From positions 558,001 through 622,000 of the forward strand of contig OZ251254.1 in the NCBI GenBank assembly GCA_965240325.2: 64,000 nucleotides of DNA, given 5' to 3'. Under the pieces are notes generated by a model. It made no database searches and was not told where the DNA came from. It saw only the letters and a list, made by a program, of their open reading frames with translations. The stretch is from Rebecca billardiae RCC1528. Taxonomy: Eukaryota; Haptophyta. The position numbers were made by a program, and so were the translations under genes. This document shows, in pieces, positions 1 to 17,242 of this stretch. Positions within the stretch are counted from its first letter, which is position 1. Every line of letters begins with the position of its first letter.

Positions 1-767
1 TCGAGGCAGAAGCACTCCTCCTGCGCCGTCGCCATGGCCGGCACGCGTGGCCGGCGGGGACGCGGAGGTGATGCCTTGTCCGCGCTGGCGGTTGTTGGAC
101 CGGCGCCCGCGCACGCGCAAATGTGCTCTCGGAACCGTCACGGTATGCACAAGTAGCACAGTTTCGTAAGCGCGTGAGCGGGCACGAACACGCTCGTTGA
201 CAGGACTCGGGCCGGCGACGCACAGCCGGCCGGCCGTAGGCGCGACGCGGCGCGCGTCCACGCCGCGTCGCCATCTGAACGCACGCACCGACCACGTGGG
301 TGAGTGCAGACGTGCCAACCGGCACGACCCGGGGCCTGGCGGCTGCTCGCCACGCGCGATGCCGTGGCTGGTGCTTGACCGCGAGTGACTGCGCCATCCG
401 GAATCAGTAAACGCGAGCGTGCATGCAAATAAAGGTCGTCCTTCTCCCAAGCCGGACAGGCGCACGCAGGGCCAATATGAACAACGTCACTCTGACGGTC
501 CGGTCCCGGCCGGGTAACTGTATTCCGCGCTGCGGCGACACAACTGAAGACTGCTGCATGCAATATGGGCGGCCCGTGTTACGAGGACTGTAGTAGGAAC
601 TGTAGAGTGTAGTCTGTCAGTGAGTCTGATCTTCATCTAACTGTCTCTGAGTATATATATATATATATATGGGTATGACGATGCCATAATAACTACGACG
701 ACGACGACTGCTATAATACAAACACGTACGGCCGTCGCGCTAAGTAGCGTAGCGCAGGCTGTCAGAG
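1..767. other. Window edge, no gene recognised
   Basis: GC-rich sequence without a convincing reading frame. A run of TA dinucleotides lies near 652-670, just beyond the stop codon of the kinase gene that ends at 768, so its last part is probably that gene's 3' untranslated region. Confidence 0.5.
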
Positions 768-6880
<6,113 letters not shown>

Positions 6881-7541
6881 CGCGCGCCGGGCGGGCGGGC
6901 GGGGGCGGGCAGGCGGCGGCGGCACTCGTGATGGCGCCTGGTCGCCACCCTGACCCGCCCGCAGCGTCGCCGCCGGTGGCGCGCCGTGCTGCAGCAGCTG
7001 CAGCAGGCTGCTGAGCACGATGCCACGAGCGCGGCCCTCGCGGGGCCGCGTCGGGACCCTGCTGCCGGCGCCCAGTGGCAGCATCTTAGGCGGACCCTAC
7101 GGCTGGCCTACGACGTCATTGCTGAAGTGGCGCTGCGCGGCATCATCGCGGCCTGACTCGCGTCGGATCTACGTCGACACTCTATTATTACGACGAGAAC
7201 TACGCGACGCAGGTGAGCTTGATGAACACACTAGCTACTCTTGGTATGATACGTGTGTAGGCCCACTTACAACACTGAGCCTGGGGTAAGCACTGAGTCC
7301 GACGACGAGTCCATTGTCCAACCAAGGTCCAACCGCACATACCGGGTTGCTCAGCACTGAGCACTTCACAGTCACTCATTCAGCAGCAGCAGCTGCAGGT
7401 GCCTGTAGGCATGTGTCCGGCCCGCCCGGGCGAGGGCGGGGCCGCCGCCGCCGCGTGTCCAACGGCAAGGACAACATCAATTCAAATTGCGGACCAACCG
7501 TCGTCGCTTGCTTGCCTTTATTCGGCGAATAGCTCACCGGC
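6881..7541. other. Intergenic region, no gene recognised
   Basis: 3' flank of the hydrolase-fold gene and 5' flank of the first RCC1 gene. GC falls after about 7060. Small open frames here show no family signature. Confidence 0.5.
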
Positions 7542-9410
7542 ATGGAGCGCACGTCGACTGCGCGCGATGGCGTGGCGCCCACGGCGCTGAGTTCGATGGC
7601 CGTTGACTCCCGCTGCGTCCTCTGCGGTGATCGCATTGGCCCGCAGCCGTGGGCGCAGCTCGCGTGCGGCGCGGAGCACGTCGCGCACAACGTGTGCCTC
7701 TTCGAGCGCGCGCTCGCGTCCGAGTGCTGCGCCGTGCGCTGCGGCCGCGCCGGCTGCGGGCGCATCACGCCCGTGGCGTCGGCGACGACCATGTACGCTG
7801 GCGTGCGTCAGCTCGACGCGGCGCGTCACGTCAAGGTCGCAGAGGGCAGAGGCCACGCCACACCTGTGGCGCCCTCGGGCGGAGGGCGGGACGGGGCGCA
7901 CCGCGGCAGTGCCGCCGCGCTGGCGGCGTCGGGGCCTGCGCTTGGCGCGCTGCCGTTCGAGCTGCTCGCCCGCATTCTGAGCCATCTTGGCAGTGCGCGT
8001 GACCTCGCGTCTGCCAACGCCGCCTCGCAACTCTTCCGCGGCGCGCCGGGCGGCCGCTCGGCGGTCGAGCACGCGTTGCGCGAGCGCGCGCACTCGCGAG
8101 GGCACAAGCGGCTGCTGCCGACGCAGCCGCTCACGTGGACAGCGAAACTACTCGGGTGTGAGCGTGTGCTGGAGATGAGTGCGCTGCACACCAGCGTCGC
8201 AGCGTGCGGCATTGATTACTACACGGCGTTCAGCGCGTTTGTGGACGCGGAGGGCGGGCTGCACACGTGCGGCGAGGAGGAGGTGTGGGAGGCGATGGAG
8301 GACGATGAGGAGCAAGAGCGTCGGGCCGGGTACGGCCGGCCCACCGCGATCGGCCACGGGACCGGGATGCCGCCCGTGCGTGTGCCCACGCGTGTGCCCT
8401 CGCTCTCAGCGGTGCGCGTGCGCGCCGTTGCGGCCGGCGGGCAGCACCTGCTCGCGCTGAGCGAGGCAGGCGCAGTGTACGGCTGCGGTGATAACTACTG
8501 CGGCCAGCTGGGGCTCGCGGACGTGTATACGTGCCCTGCGTTTACCGCGCTCGAGTCGCTCCGCGACGAGGTTGTCGTCTGCATCACGGCCGCCTTCAGC
8601 CACAGCTTCGCACTCGGCGCCGACGGCCGTGCGTACAGCTGGGGGGGCAACGAGTACGGCCAGCTCGGCCATGGCGACACGGAGAACCGGTGGGTGCCGA
8701 CGCGCATCCAGGCACCGGACGGCATTCGGGTTGGTGGCGTAGCTTCAAGCTATGAGCACACGCTGCTGCTCTCGACTGGTGGCTCCGTGTACTCGTGTGG
8801 CCACGGTGCCTCCGGGCGTCTCGGCCACGGCGACCAGCAGGATCAGCACACGCCGAGGCGCATCGAGGCGCTCGCGGGGATTCGCGCTGTGCATCTGAGC
8901 GCGGGCTGGCGGCACAGCCTGGTGGTGGACGCGCAGGGCGGCGTGCACTCTTTCGGACGTGGGGATGGCTGCCTTGGACACGGCGACGAAGCAGACCAAC
9001 CAGTGCCAACACCCATAGAGGCACTGGCGGGCATGCGCACCGTGCGCTGCGCTGCCGGCTTTCGCACCAGCGCGGTGGTGTGCGCGGACGGCAGCGTGCA
9101 CACGTTTGGTGACAACGACTATGGCCAGCTGGGGCTCGGGCACAGGGCCTTCACTGTGCGGGGGCCGGAGTGTGTGCATGCGTTCTCGCACGCGCGTCTG
9201 ATCCAGTGCTCGCTAGGCAAGTCCCACACGCTGTTCGTGACGGCGGACGGCGCTGTGCACGCGTGCGGCAAGCAGACGGCTGCGCTCGGCCTCGGCGTGG
9301 GTCCCATGGTCATGGATGACGTCGACGACGAGTCTGCAAGCACCGCAACGCCCGTGAATATCGCGCAGCTCCCGCCGCTAGCGTGCGACCGAGCACCGTG
9401 GACAGGGTAG
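7542..9410 (+). CDS. Zinc-finger/F-box/RCC1-repeat protein, copy 1
   Basis: 622-residue protein from an ATG at 7542. Residues about 26-70 contain a Cys/His-rich block (CVLCGD, then ACGAEHVAHNVC, then RCGRAGCGR) that resembles a RING or related zinc-binding domain. Residues about 135-170 (ALPFELLARILSHLGSARDL) fit an F-box. From about residue 290 onward there are RCC1-type repeats, recognisable by repeated GxVYSCGxxxxGxLGHGD units followed by a hydrophobic strand, enough for one beta-propeller. F-box/RCC1 proteins usually act as substrate receptors for SCF ubiquitin ligases; the substrate is unknown. It is followed in tandem by a paralogue at 9941 and has a third relative on the minus strand at 31379. 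Confidence 0.85.
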   Translation: MERTSTARDGVAPTALSSMAVDSRCVLCGDRIGPQPWAQLACGAEHVAHNVCLFERALASECCAVRCGRAGCGRITPVASATTMYAGVRQLDAARHVKVAEGRGHATPVAPSGGGRDGAHRGSAAALAASGPALGALPFELLARILSHLGSARDLASANAASQLFRGAPGGRSAVEHALRERAHSRGHKRLLPTQPLTWTAKLLGCERVLEMSALHTSVAACGIDYYTAFSAFVDAEGGLHTCGEEEVWEAMEDDEEQERRAGYGRPTAIGHGTGMPPVRVPTRVPSLSAVRVRAVAAGGQHLLALSEAGAVYGCGDNYCGQLGLADVYTCPAFTALESLRDEVVVCITAAFSHSFALGADGRAYSWGGNEYGQLGHGDTENRWVPTRIQAPDGIRVGGVASSYEHTLLLSTGGSVYSCGHGASGRLGHGDQQDQHTPRRIEALAGIRAVHLSAGWRHSLVVDAQGGVHSFGRGDGCLGHGDEADQPVPTPIEALAGMRTVRCAAGFRTSAVVCADGSVHTFGDNDYGQLGLGHRAFTVRGPECVHAFSHARLIQCSLGKSHTLFVTADGAVHACGKQTAALGLGVGPMVMDDVDDESASTATPVNIAQLPPLACDRAPWTG

Positions 9411-9698
9411 GTCAGTCGAGCAGCCGGCCGACGGACGGCGCATCAGCCACAGTGTTCGATCTGGCGTGTGAACGCGCTAAGTGTACAGTCTAGCTAACCC
9501 GCTTACCGTAGAGTCTGACGAGCGGACTGTGTCTAGTGTGTCTGAGTATGGAGAAGTGCACCCGCCTCCCGGACGACCGTCAATCACGACCGGAATCGGA
9601 TGACGGCCAACCGTCGTCGCCCTGTGTCGACCAGAATGCGAGCTCGCGCGCCGCCCACCTTGCACCGCGAGGACGAGCTCATCGACATCGGCGACGGC

Positions 9699-9940
9699 AT
9701 GGAGCACCCTTCGGCAGCACGCGATAGCGAGGTGCCCATGGCGCTGAGCGCACTGTCTGCCGACTGCGTCTGCGTGCTCGGCAGTGATCGCATCGGCCCG
9801 CAGCCGTGGGCGCAGCTCGCGTGCGGACGTGCCCACACAACGTGTGCCACTTCGAGCGCGCGCTCGCGTCCGGGTGCTGCGCCGTGCGCTGCGGCCGCGC
9901 CGGCTGCGGGCGCATCACGCCCGTGGCGTCGGCGACGACC
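9699..9940 (+). pseudogene. Frameshifted N-terminal zinc-binding region of RCC1 copy 2
   Basis: The stretch from the ATG at 9699 aligns with the N-terminus of the copy at 7542 (DRIGPQPWAQLACG is shared). After 'gcgtgcgg' near 9827 it is 7 bases shorter than copy 1, so the frame shifts and the second half of the Cys/His block (CHFERALASGCCAVRCGR) continues in another frame. One zinc ligand is also changed (CVLCGD in copy 1, CVLGSD here). An intron cannot account for a 7-base difference. A sequencing error is possible but would not explain the lost cysteine. Confidence 0.7.
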
Positions 9941-11548
9941 ATGTACGCAGGCTTGCGCCAGCTCGACGCGGCGCGTCACGTCAAGGTCGCGGAGGGCAGA
10001 GGCCACGCCACACCTGTGGCGCCCTCGGGCGGAGGGCGGGACGGGGCGCACCGCGGCAGTGCCGCCGCGCTGGAGGCGTCGGGGCCTGCGCTTGCTGCGC
10101 TGCCGTTCGAGCTGGTCGCACGCATTCTGGTCCACCCCAGCAGCGCGCGTGACCTCGCGTCTGCCAACGCCGCCTCGCGACTCTTCCGCGGCGCGCCGGG
10201 CGGCCGCTCGGCGGTCGAGCACGCGCTGCGCGAGCGCGCGCACTCGCGAGGGCACAAGCGGCTGCTGCCGACGGAGCCGCCCACGTGGACGGCGAAACTA
10301 CTCGAGTGTGAGCGTGTATGGGAGATGAGTGCGCTGCACGCCCGCGTCGCCGTGTGCGGCCACCCCCACTCGGCGTTCAGCGCGTTTGTGGACGCGGAGG
10401 GCGGGCTGCACACGTGCGGCGAGGAGGAGGTGTGGGAGGCGATGGAGGACGATGAGGAGCAAGAGCGTCGGGCCGGGTACGGCCGGCCCACCGCGATCGG
10501 CCACGGGACTGGGATGCCGCCCGTGCGTGTACCGACGCGCGTGCCCTCGCTGGCAGCGGTGCGCGTGCGCGCCGTGGCAGCTGGGCAAGCTCACCTGCTC
10601 GCGCTGAGCGGGGCCGGTGCGGTGTACGGCTGCGGCGACAACGGGAGTGGGCAGCTGGGCGTCAGCGACCGCCATGGGTGCTTGGCGTCTAGGCGGGTGG
10701 GCGCGCTGCGGCGAGATTTTATCGTCGGCATCGCTGCCGGCTGGAGCCACAGCTTCGCGCTCGGCGCCGACGGCCGTGCGCACAGCTGGGGCCGCAACGA
10801 GTACGGCCAGCTCGGCCATGGTGACACGGAGGAGCGGTGGGAGCCGACGCGCATCAAGGCGCTCGATGGCGTTCGCGTCGGTGGCATCGCTTCGGGCTAC
10901 GAGCACACGCTGCTGCTTTCGACCGGTGGCTCTGTGTACTCGTGTGGCTGTGACGTGTACGGGCAACTCGGCCACGGCGACCAGCAGGATCAGCACATGC
11001 CGAGGCGCATCGAGGCGCTCACGGGCGTGCGCGCCGTGCACGTGAGCGCTGGCCTATGGCACAGCCTGGTGGTGGACGAGCAGGGCGGCGTGCGCTCTTT
11101 TGGCGACGGGTATAATGGTTGCCTTGGGCACGGGGATTGGGCAGACCGGCCAGTGCCAACGCGCATCGACGCACTGGCGGGCATGCGCGCCGTGCGCTGC
11201 GCTGCCGGCTACCGCACCAGCGCGGTGGTGTGCGCGGACGGCAGCGTGCACACGTTTGGTGACAGCAGCTACGGCCAGCTGGGGCTTGGGCACAGGTCCA
11301 GCCCCGTGCTGAGGCCGGAGCGCGTGCGTGCACTCTCGCACGCGCGCGTGATCCAGTGCTCGCTAGGCGGCGCCCACGCGCGGTTCGTGACGGCGGACGG
11401 CGCGTTGCACGCGTGCGGCAGGCACACGGCCGCGCTCGGCCTCGGCGTGGGTCCCACGGATGACGAGTCTGCGAGCGCTGCAACGCCCACGCCCGTGCAG
11501 ATCGCGCAGCTCCCGCCGCTGGCGTGCCGTGCAGCACGGTCAAAGTAG
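9941..11548 (+). CDS. F-box/RCC1-repeat protein, copy 2
   Basis: Tandem paralogue of the gene at 7542, very similar over the F-box (ALPFELVARILVHPSSARDL) and the RCC1 propeller (for example GSVYSCGCDVYGQLGHGDQQ). The first ATG in the intact frame is at 9941 (MYAGLRQLDAARHV), giving 535 residues without the zinc-binding N-terminus. Upstream homology in another frame shows that the N-terminus has been lost by a small deletion. If translated from 9941 it would still have both the F-box and propeller and could be a working SCF receptor. Closely matched sequence with scattered substitutions points to a fairly recent tandem duplication. Confidence 0.75.
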   Translation: MYAGLRQLDAARHVKVAEGRGHATPVAPSGGGRDGAHRGSAAALEASGPALAALPFELVARILVHPSSARDLASANAASRLFRGAPGGRSAVEHALRERAHSRGHKRLLPTEPPTWTAKLLECERVWEMSALHARVAVCGHPHSAFSAFVDAEGGLHTCGEEEVWEAMEDDEEQERRAGYGRPTAIGHGTGMPPVRVPTRVPSLAAVRVRAVAAGQAHLLALSGAGAVYGCGDNGSGQLGVSDRHGCLASRRVGALRRDFIVGIAAGWSHSFALGADGRAHSWGRNEYGQLGHGDTEERWEPTRIKALDGVRVGGIASGYEHTLLLSTGGSVYSCGCDVYGQLGHGDQQDQHMPRRIEALTGVRAVHVSAGLWHSLVVDEQGGVRSFGDGYNGCLGHGDWADRPVPTRIDALAGMRAVRCAAGYRTSAVVCADGSVHTFGDSSYGQLGLGHRSSPVLRPERVRALSHARVIQCSLGGAHARFVTADGALHACGRHTAALGLGVGPTDDESASAATPTPVQIAQLPPLACRAARSK

Positions 11549-11849
11549 TTCCGATGCGGCAGCATCAAATAGGCACACGTGTAGCTATAGCCCCCATACG
11601 CGGACACGTGCACGTAAGCTTCCGGACCGTGCGGCCAACCGTCACCCTGGAATGCCTACCGTACGTGCGCGCGACGAAACACAGTGGAACAGCGCGCTCG
11701 CAAACCTGCTGTGAGTGCGCGCGTTTGCGCGCGCTTGGAACGCCGCGCTCGCCGCTCGACGGCTTTCACACCGCACGATCGCCCGCCCGCGCCGCGCGCG
11801 TGACTGTTCGCACGCCCGACGGGCACGAGATCGGCGCACGCCGCGTCAG
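11549..11849. other. Intergenic region upstream of the VWA/AAA+ fusion
   Basis: About 300 bases between the RCC1 copy 2 stop and the chosen start of the VWA/AAA+ gene. The frame is open upstream of 11850 but has no ATG, so it is treated as leader or promoter. No motif was recognised. Confidence 0.4.
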
Positions 11850-14230
11850 ATGCCGCTCCGTGGGACCGCGCGCCTCGGCCTCGCGCTCGCGCTCGCGCTG
11901 AGCGCGCACGCCGCCGCCGCGTCCTCCGCCGCCTCGTCCGGCCGCGGCCGGCCGGCCGGCGCGCGCGGCGCCGACGGCGGCAGCGCGCAGGCGGCCGCGG
12001 CCGCGCGCGCGGCGCGCGAGCTCTCCGCGCTGCGCGAGTCGAGCGCGGGGCGCACGGGCACGAGCGCGGCCGCGCTCGCCTGGGCGGACGCGGGCGTCGC
12101 CGAGTGGAAGGCCGAGCTCCGCCGCGGCTCGCTGCCCTCGCTCGAGCCGGACCCGACGGCGGCGGGCGGCGGCGGCGGCGCGCCGCGCGACGTCTGGCCG
12201 GGCGAGCCGCTGTTCAGCCAGTTTCGGCAGACGTGCGCGGAGCTCGGGCTGCCAGCGCTCACGCGGCGCTACCCCGAGCTCTCGAACACGGTGATGCGCA
12301 CGCTCGTGCGCGAGGCCGCCGCCTTCCGCGAGCAGGTGAGCGCTGCGGCCGACGGCGACGGCGGCGGCGGCCAGTCGAAGGGCGCGGTGGAGGCGGCGGA
12401 GGAGGCGGCGCGCCGGCTGCGCGAGCAGTGGGACGGCGCGGCGGACGGCGTGCGCGCGCTCGAGGACGCGCTCGGCGGCCGCGCCCCGGACTCGCTCCTC
12501 CCGTCCGACGACGCGGACGCGGACGCGGACGCGGACGGCGCGGACGGCGGCGCGCCCGGCGGCGCCGACGCGTCCGCCTCGGCCGGCGGCGCGGCCGGCG
12601 CGGCGGCGCGCGGCGAGGGCGCGGAGGCGGACGAGGCCGCGGAGGGCGACGCCGACTTCGAGGCCGACGACCCGAGCGCCGCCGCCGCCGGCGCCGACGG
12701 CGGCGAGCCGGGGCGCGCGGGCGCGGACGGCGGAGTGTGGCGGCGCCGCGGATGGACAGAGCTCGCCGAGACGCGGCGCCGGCTGGAGCGGCTGCCGAGG
12801 CTGAGCAGGTTCATGGCGGACGTGGGCCGCCGCGCCGCGCTGAGCGGCCGCCGCCGCGCGCGCCTCCCGCTCCAGCGCCCCGCCTCGCCGCCCAGCCCGC
12901 CGGCGGTCGCGCTCGCGACTCGCGCGCCGCCCGCGGACGCGGCTGGCGTCGAGTCGGGCGACGACGTGGCACGCGCGCTGCCAGCGGAGCGCGCGCTGCT
13001 GCGCGCGGGCGTGGGCGGGCGTCGGCTCTTCCGCGCGCGGCTCGCCGAGCGCCGGCTGCTCTCCTACGCGCTGCACGGCTACACCGCCACGCCCGCGCGC
13101 CCGCCGCGCGGCCGCGAGGCGCGGCGCGAGCGCGTGCCTCTGTCAGACCACGGCGGACCGTTACTCATCTTACTCGACACGTCCGGCTCGATGCGCGGCG
13201 AGCGCGAGGCGCTGGCGAAGGGCGTGGTGCTCGCGGCGGCGCGGGTGGCGGCGCGCGAGGGCCGCGAGTGCCGCGTCATCTCCTTCGGCGGGTACAACGA
13301 CGGCGCGCACGTCTCGGCGCCGCTGCTGCTCGACGAGGGGCGGCGCGGCGTAACCGCCGGTGTAACGGCCGGCGTCACGGCCGGTGGAACCGCCGGCAGA
13401 ACGCCCGGCGGCGGCGGAGCGGCCGCGCCCGCGCCCTCCAAGGCGGGCCTGCACGCGCTGCTCGACTTCCTCTCGCACTCCTTCGACGGCGGCACCGACG
13501 CCGCGCCCGCGCTCACCAAGGCCGTGGAGTTGATCGAGCAAGCGGCCGAGCTCGGCGCCGCCGGCGCGGGCGGCGGGGCGAGCGGGGCGGCGCGGCAGGT
13601 GCGCTGGGGTGTGCCCGGCGCGGCGGGCCCGCCCCCGGGCGCGGCGCCGCGCGCGCCCGCGCGCCCGCCCGTGTCGGCGTACGGCGCCAGCCCCGCCGAC
13701 ACCGCCGCCGCCGCCGCGCTCGCCGCGGCCGACCTCGTGCTCGTCACAGATGGCGAGCTGCCCTCGCCGCCCGCGCCCGCGGAGGTGATGAAGCGGCTCG
13801 CGCGGCTGCGCGCGCGGCTGGGCACGCGCGTGCACTGCCTGCTCACGACGAGCGCGCGCGGCGCCGACTCGGTCCGAGGCCGCATGCAGGAGCTCGCCGG
13901 AGACGGCGCCGACGGCGGCGGCGTCCACTCCTTCCTGTGCGCGGAGCTCGACCCGAGCGCGGCCGCGGCGGCGGCGCCGCCGCCGCAGCACGCGGGCGCG
14001 GCGGGTGGCGGCGCGCGCGCGCGCGCCGGGCCGCCGCCGCGCGCGCCGCCGCCGCGCAGCCGCATCGCGTGGCGCGCGCGCGGCGGCGCGGCGGCCGCGG
14101 CGCCGTGCGCCGCGGCGCGCGCGCGCGCGCGCTCGTGCGGCCGAATCGTCGCCGCCGCGCCGGCGGCGCACGGCCGCCGCCCTCGCTGGCGGCACGCCGC
14201 GGCGCCGTCGGCCGCGCGCACCATCATCGG

Positions 14231-14268
<38 letters not shown>

Positions 14269-16892
14269 ACCGTGACACCCGTGCCGACGGCGGCGGCGGC
14301 GCGTCCGCGGCGGCCGACAACGACGCCGCCGCCCTCGCCGAGCTGCGCGCGCTCGCGCCTCAGCTCGAGGCCGCGCGGCGCGCGCTCGAGGCGGGGCTGC
14401 TGGAGCGCGAGGCCGTGTGCGGCGCTCTGCTGCTGGCAGCGGTGTGTGGCGAGCACGCGCTGCTGCTAGGGCCGCCGGGCACCGCAAAGTCGCTCGTCGC
14501 GCGCCGGCTCGCGGCCGCGTGCGGAGGCCGGCGCTTCGAGGTCCTTCTCACGCGATTCTCAGCGCCGGAGGAATTGTTCGGCCCCCTGTCGCTCGCAGCG
14601 CTGGAGGAAGACCGTTACGAGCGAGCGGTTGACGGTTACCTGCCCACCGCGACGGTGGCGTTTCTCGACGAGGTGTTCAAGGCGAACGGCGCCGTGCTCA
14701 ACGCGCTGCTCGGCGTGCTCAACGAGCGCGCGTTCACCAACGGCGGCCCGCCCGTGCGCGTGCCCCTGCTCAGCTGCGTCGGCGCGTCCAATGAACTCCC
14801 GGAGGGCGAGGAGCTCGCCGCCCTGTGGGACCGGTTTCTCGTGAGACTGCCCGTGCCGCCGGTCTCGGATGCGTCGGTACACGCGCTGATCGGCGCGGAC
14901 GAGCCCGCGGACGTCGGCCTCGGCGCGCGCGCCGAGCGCGGCGCGCGGCGCGCCGCGCTCGCGGACGCCGCCGCCGCGCCGCCGGCGGACGATCCTTCGC
15001 TCGCGGTCGACGCGCCGCGCGCGGTGGCGCGCGCGCGCGCGCTGCTCGGCATCGGCGCGGTGTCGGAGCTGCGCGCGGCCGGGTGCGCGGAGGCGGAGGC
15101 GGCGCGGCTGCCCAGCCTCTCCGCGCTCTCCGCGGCGGTGCGCCTCCCCGCACACGTCGCGGCGCTCCTCACCGACGCGCGCGCCTACGTCGCTCAGCTG
15201 GCCGCGGCGGGCGGCGGCGGCGCCGCGCCGGACGCGCTCAGCGGCATCTCAGACCGGCGTCTTGTGCAGTGCGCGCGGATGCTGCGCGTGTCCGCGGCGA
15301 CGCACGGGCGGGGCGTGGTGGGCCCCGCCGACGTGCTCACGCTGCCCGCCGCGCTGTGGGGCGACCCGGACCAGCTCGAGGCAGTCCGGGAGTTTGTGCA
15401 CGCGCGCTCCATTCCCGAGCCGCCGTGCGCGCAGCTGCGGCTGATGGCCGACACTCTGTTGGCGGAGGGCGTGGCGGCGCTCGCGCCGTCGCCAGGCGGC
15501 GGCGGCGGCGGCGGTGCTGGCGGTGCCGCGGACGCGCGGGCGGGCGCGCGCGCGCAGCAGCAGGCGCAGCAGCAGCAGCCGGATGACGGCGCGCTGCCCA
15601 GCCCCGCCGCCGAGGCCGCGCCGCTGCGCGCCCTGCAACAGGATGTCGCGCAGCTGGCCGCGGCCGTGCGCGCCGAGCGCGCGCAGCTGGGCAGCCAGGC
15701 GGCAGAGCTGGGCCTCCGCGGCCTCGGCGCAGACGCGGGCCGCAGCGACGACGCAGCCGCCGCCGCCGCGCCCACCGCCGCCCCCGAGCTGCTCGCGCGA
15801 CACCTCTGGGTGCCACCGTCCGAGCTCGCGGCCGCGGCGACGCGCGTCGAGCCGTCCGTGCGGCGCTGGGCGCAGGAGCTCGACGTGCTGGCGGAAGTGG
15901 CGACGGCGCTCTTGTCGGCGCTGGGCGCGGGCTCGGGCGGCGGCGCGGAGGGCGCGGGCTCGCGCACGCCCTCGCCCCCGCGCCCGCCCTTCTGCGTGTA
16001 CGCCCACCTCCGCGCCCTCGCCGAGGCCCTCGACGCCTTCGACACGCAGATGGCGCAGGCGCCGCCGCGAGACGCTGGCGGCTGGGCGGCGGACGCGCGC
16101 GCCGAGCTGCGCGAGTCGATCGCGCGCGCGGAGCGCGTGGCGGCGCGGTGCGCGGAGCGCGTCGCGCAGGCGCAGGGCCCGGCCGGCCGCCTCGCGCGCG
16201 CCGCCGCGCCGCCCGAGCGCATCGACGTCTCGTTCGGCCGCGTGTGGGCCGCGGCCGGCCGCGCCGCCGCCGCCGCCGCCGCCGGTGGGCGCTCGTCGCC
16301 GCTCGTGCGCGCCGCCGCGGCCGCGGAGGTGTGGAGCCTGCGGTACTCGGCGGCAGAGGACGGCTACCTGGAGGGCGTGGAGGGCAGCGTGGGCGCGGAG
16401 GCGGCGCGCGGCTGGTCCGCCGGCGTCTGGGAGGCCGAGAACGTCGCGCGCGTGTGCGATGGCGCTGAGGGCGCCGACGGCGGCGGCGGCAGCGCGTGGC
16501 TTGCGCGCGCCGGGCCGGGCCCCGCCTTCATCGAGTGGCGGTTCGCGCCGGCCGAGGGCTGCGAGATCGCGGGGTGCTGGCTGCGCGCGCGCTCCGAGGA
16601 GGTCAGCTTCGCCGACCGCATCCGCTGGATCATCTCCGACGACGGCGGCGAGACGTGGCAGCCAGTCAGCGGCCGCGCCACGCGCGGGCTCGACCGGCCG
16701 GGCGGCGTGACGCGCGCGCTCTCGCTCGCGCTGCGCGTCGAGCTGGGCGGCGGCGCGGACGGCTCGGGCCAAGGGCAGGGGGCGGCGCCGTCCGCGCGGC
16801 TCTTCCGCGAGCCGCTCGCGCCCGCGGCGGGCGGCGCGTGCGGCTTCGAGGTGCTGCTGCCTGTCCGGCGCATCAGCGATCAGATCTGGTGA
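11850..16892 (+). CDS. ViaA-like VWA and RavA/MoxR-like AAA+ ATPase fusion protein, full-length copy
   Basis: Single open frame of 1680 residues from the first ATG at 11850. Residues 1-25 (MPLRGTARLGLALALALSAH) look like a signal peptide, so the protein enters the secretory route or a complex plastid. Residues about 100-420 are an Ala/Gly/Asp-rich helical region. A VWA domain of CoxE/ViaA type follows, with the MIDAS motif DTSGS near residue 443 and a TDGE loop. A low-complexity Arg/Ala/Asp linker leads to a MoxR/RavA-type AAA+ domain: Walker A GPPGTAKS near 872, Walker B VAFLDEVF near 935, the GVLNERAF insert and sensor-1 GASNELPE. The C-terminus holds a coiled or helical part and one Asp-box-like motif, SDDGGETW (near 1597). 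In bacteria ViaA and RavA are separate operon partners that act together as a metal-binding/ATPase chaperone pair; here they are one chain. Splicing of the linker cannot be excluded. Confidence 0.85.
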
Positions 16893-17035
16893 TCATCGAT
16901 CCGGAGCGGGAAGTCCGGAGGCTCCGGAGCCTCCGGAGGGAAGTCGGGATCGCGCAGGTAGGTGCTTAAGACGCTGATGGATGGTCTGCCGAGATCCTTC
17001 GCCCCGCCAGTACACGCCGATGACGAATAACCCAT
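12693..17035 (+). repeat. Segmental duplication, copy 1
   Basis: Matches 25665-29985 almost base for base over about 4.2 kb of coding sequence (offset 12,972 at the left edge), with lower similarity continuing about 140 bases past the stop codon. Only about ten amino-acid differences were seen in some 1,385 residues. Confidence 0.95.
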
Positions 17036-17242
17036 ATATATATATATATATGACCGCGTTCCGCGGTCTTTTTCCGTAGAACGAACGTAGTTCGGGGCCC
17101 GCGGCGCACCCTCCGTCGGCTGCTGTCTCAGTCTGACATGTGTAACAGTTCGCCTGAGCTGCCACCGCCAACTCAGTCACTGCCGCCCACCGGGCCGGCG
17201 GGCCGAGGACTGTCGCCGCGGGTCCGCGGGCCGCCGCGGGGA

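Noticed and set aside
138-563. Minus-strand frame near the window start
   Set aside because: No motif and a composition like random GC-rich sequence.
13079-16772. Several long minus-strand frames opposite the VWA/AAA+ gene
   Set aside because: Ala/Arg-rich antisense frames with no motifs; they recur opposite the second copy only because the DNA is duplicated.
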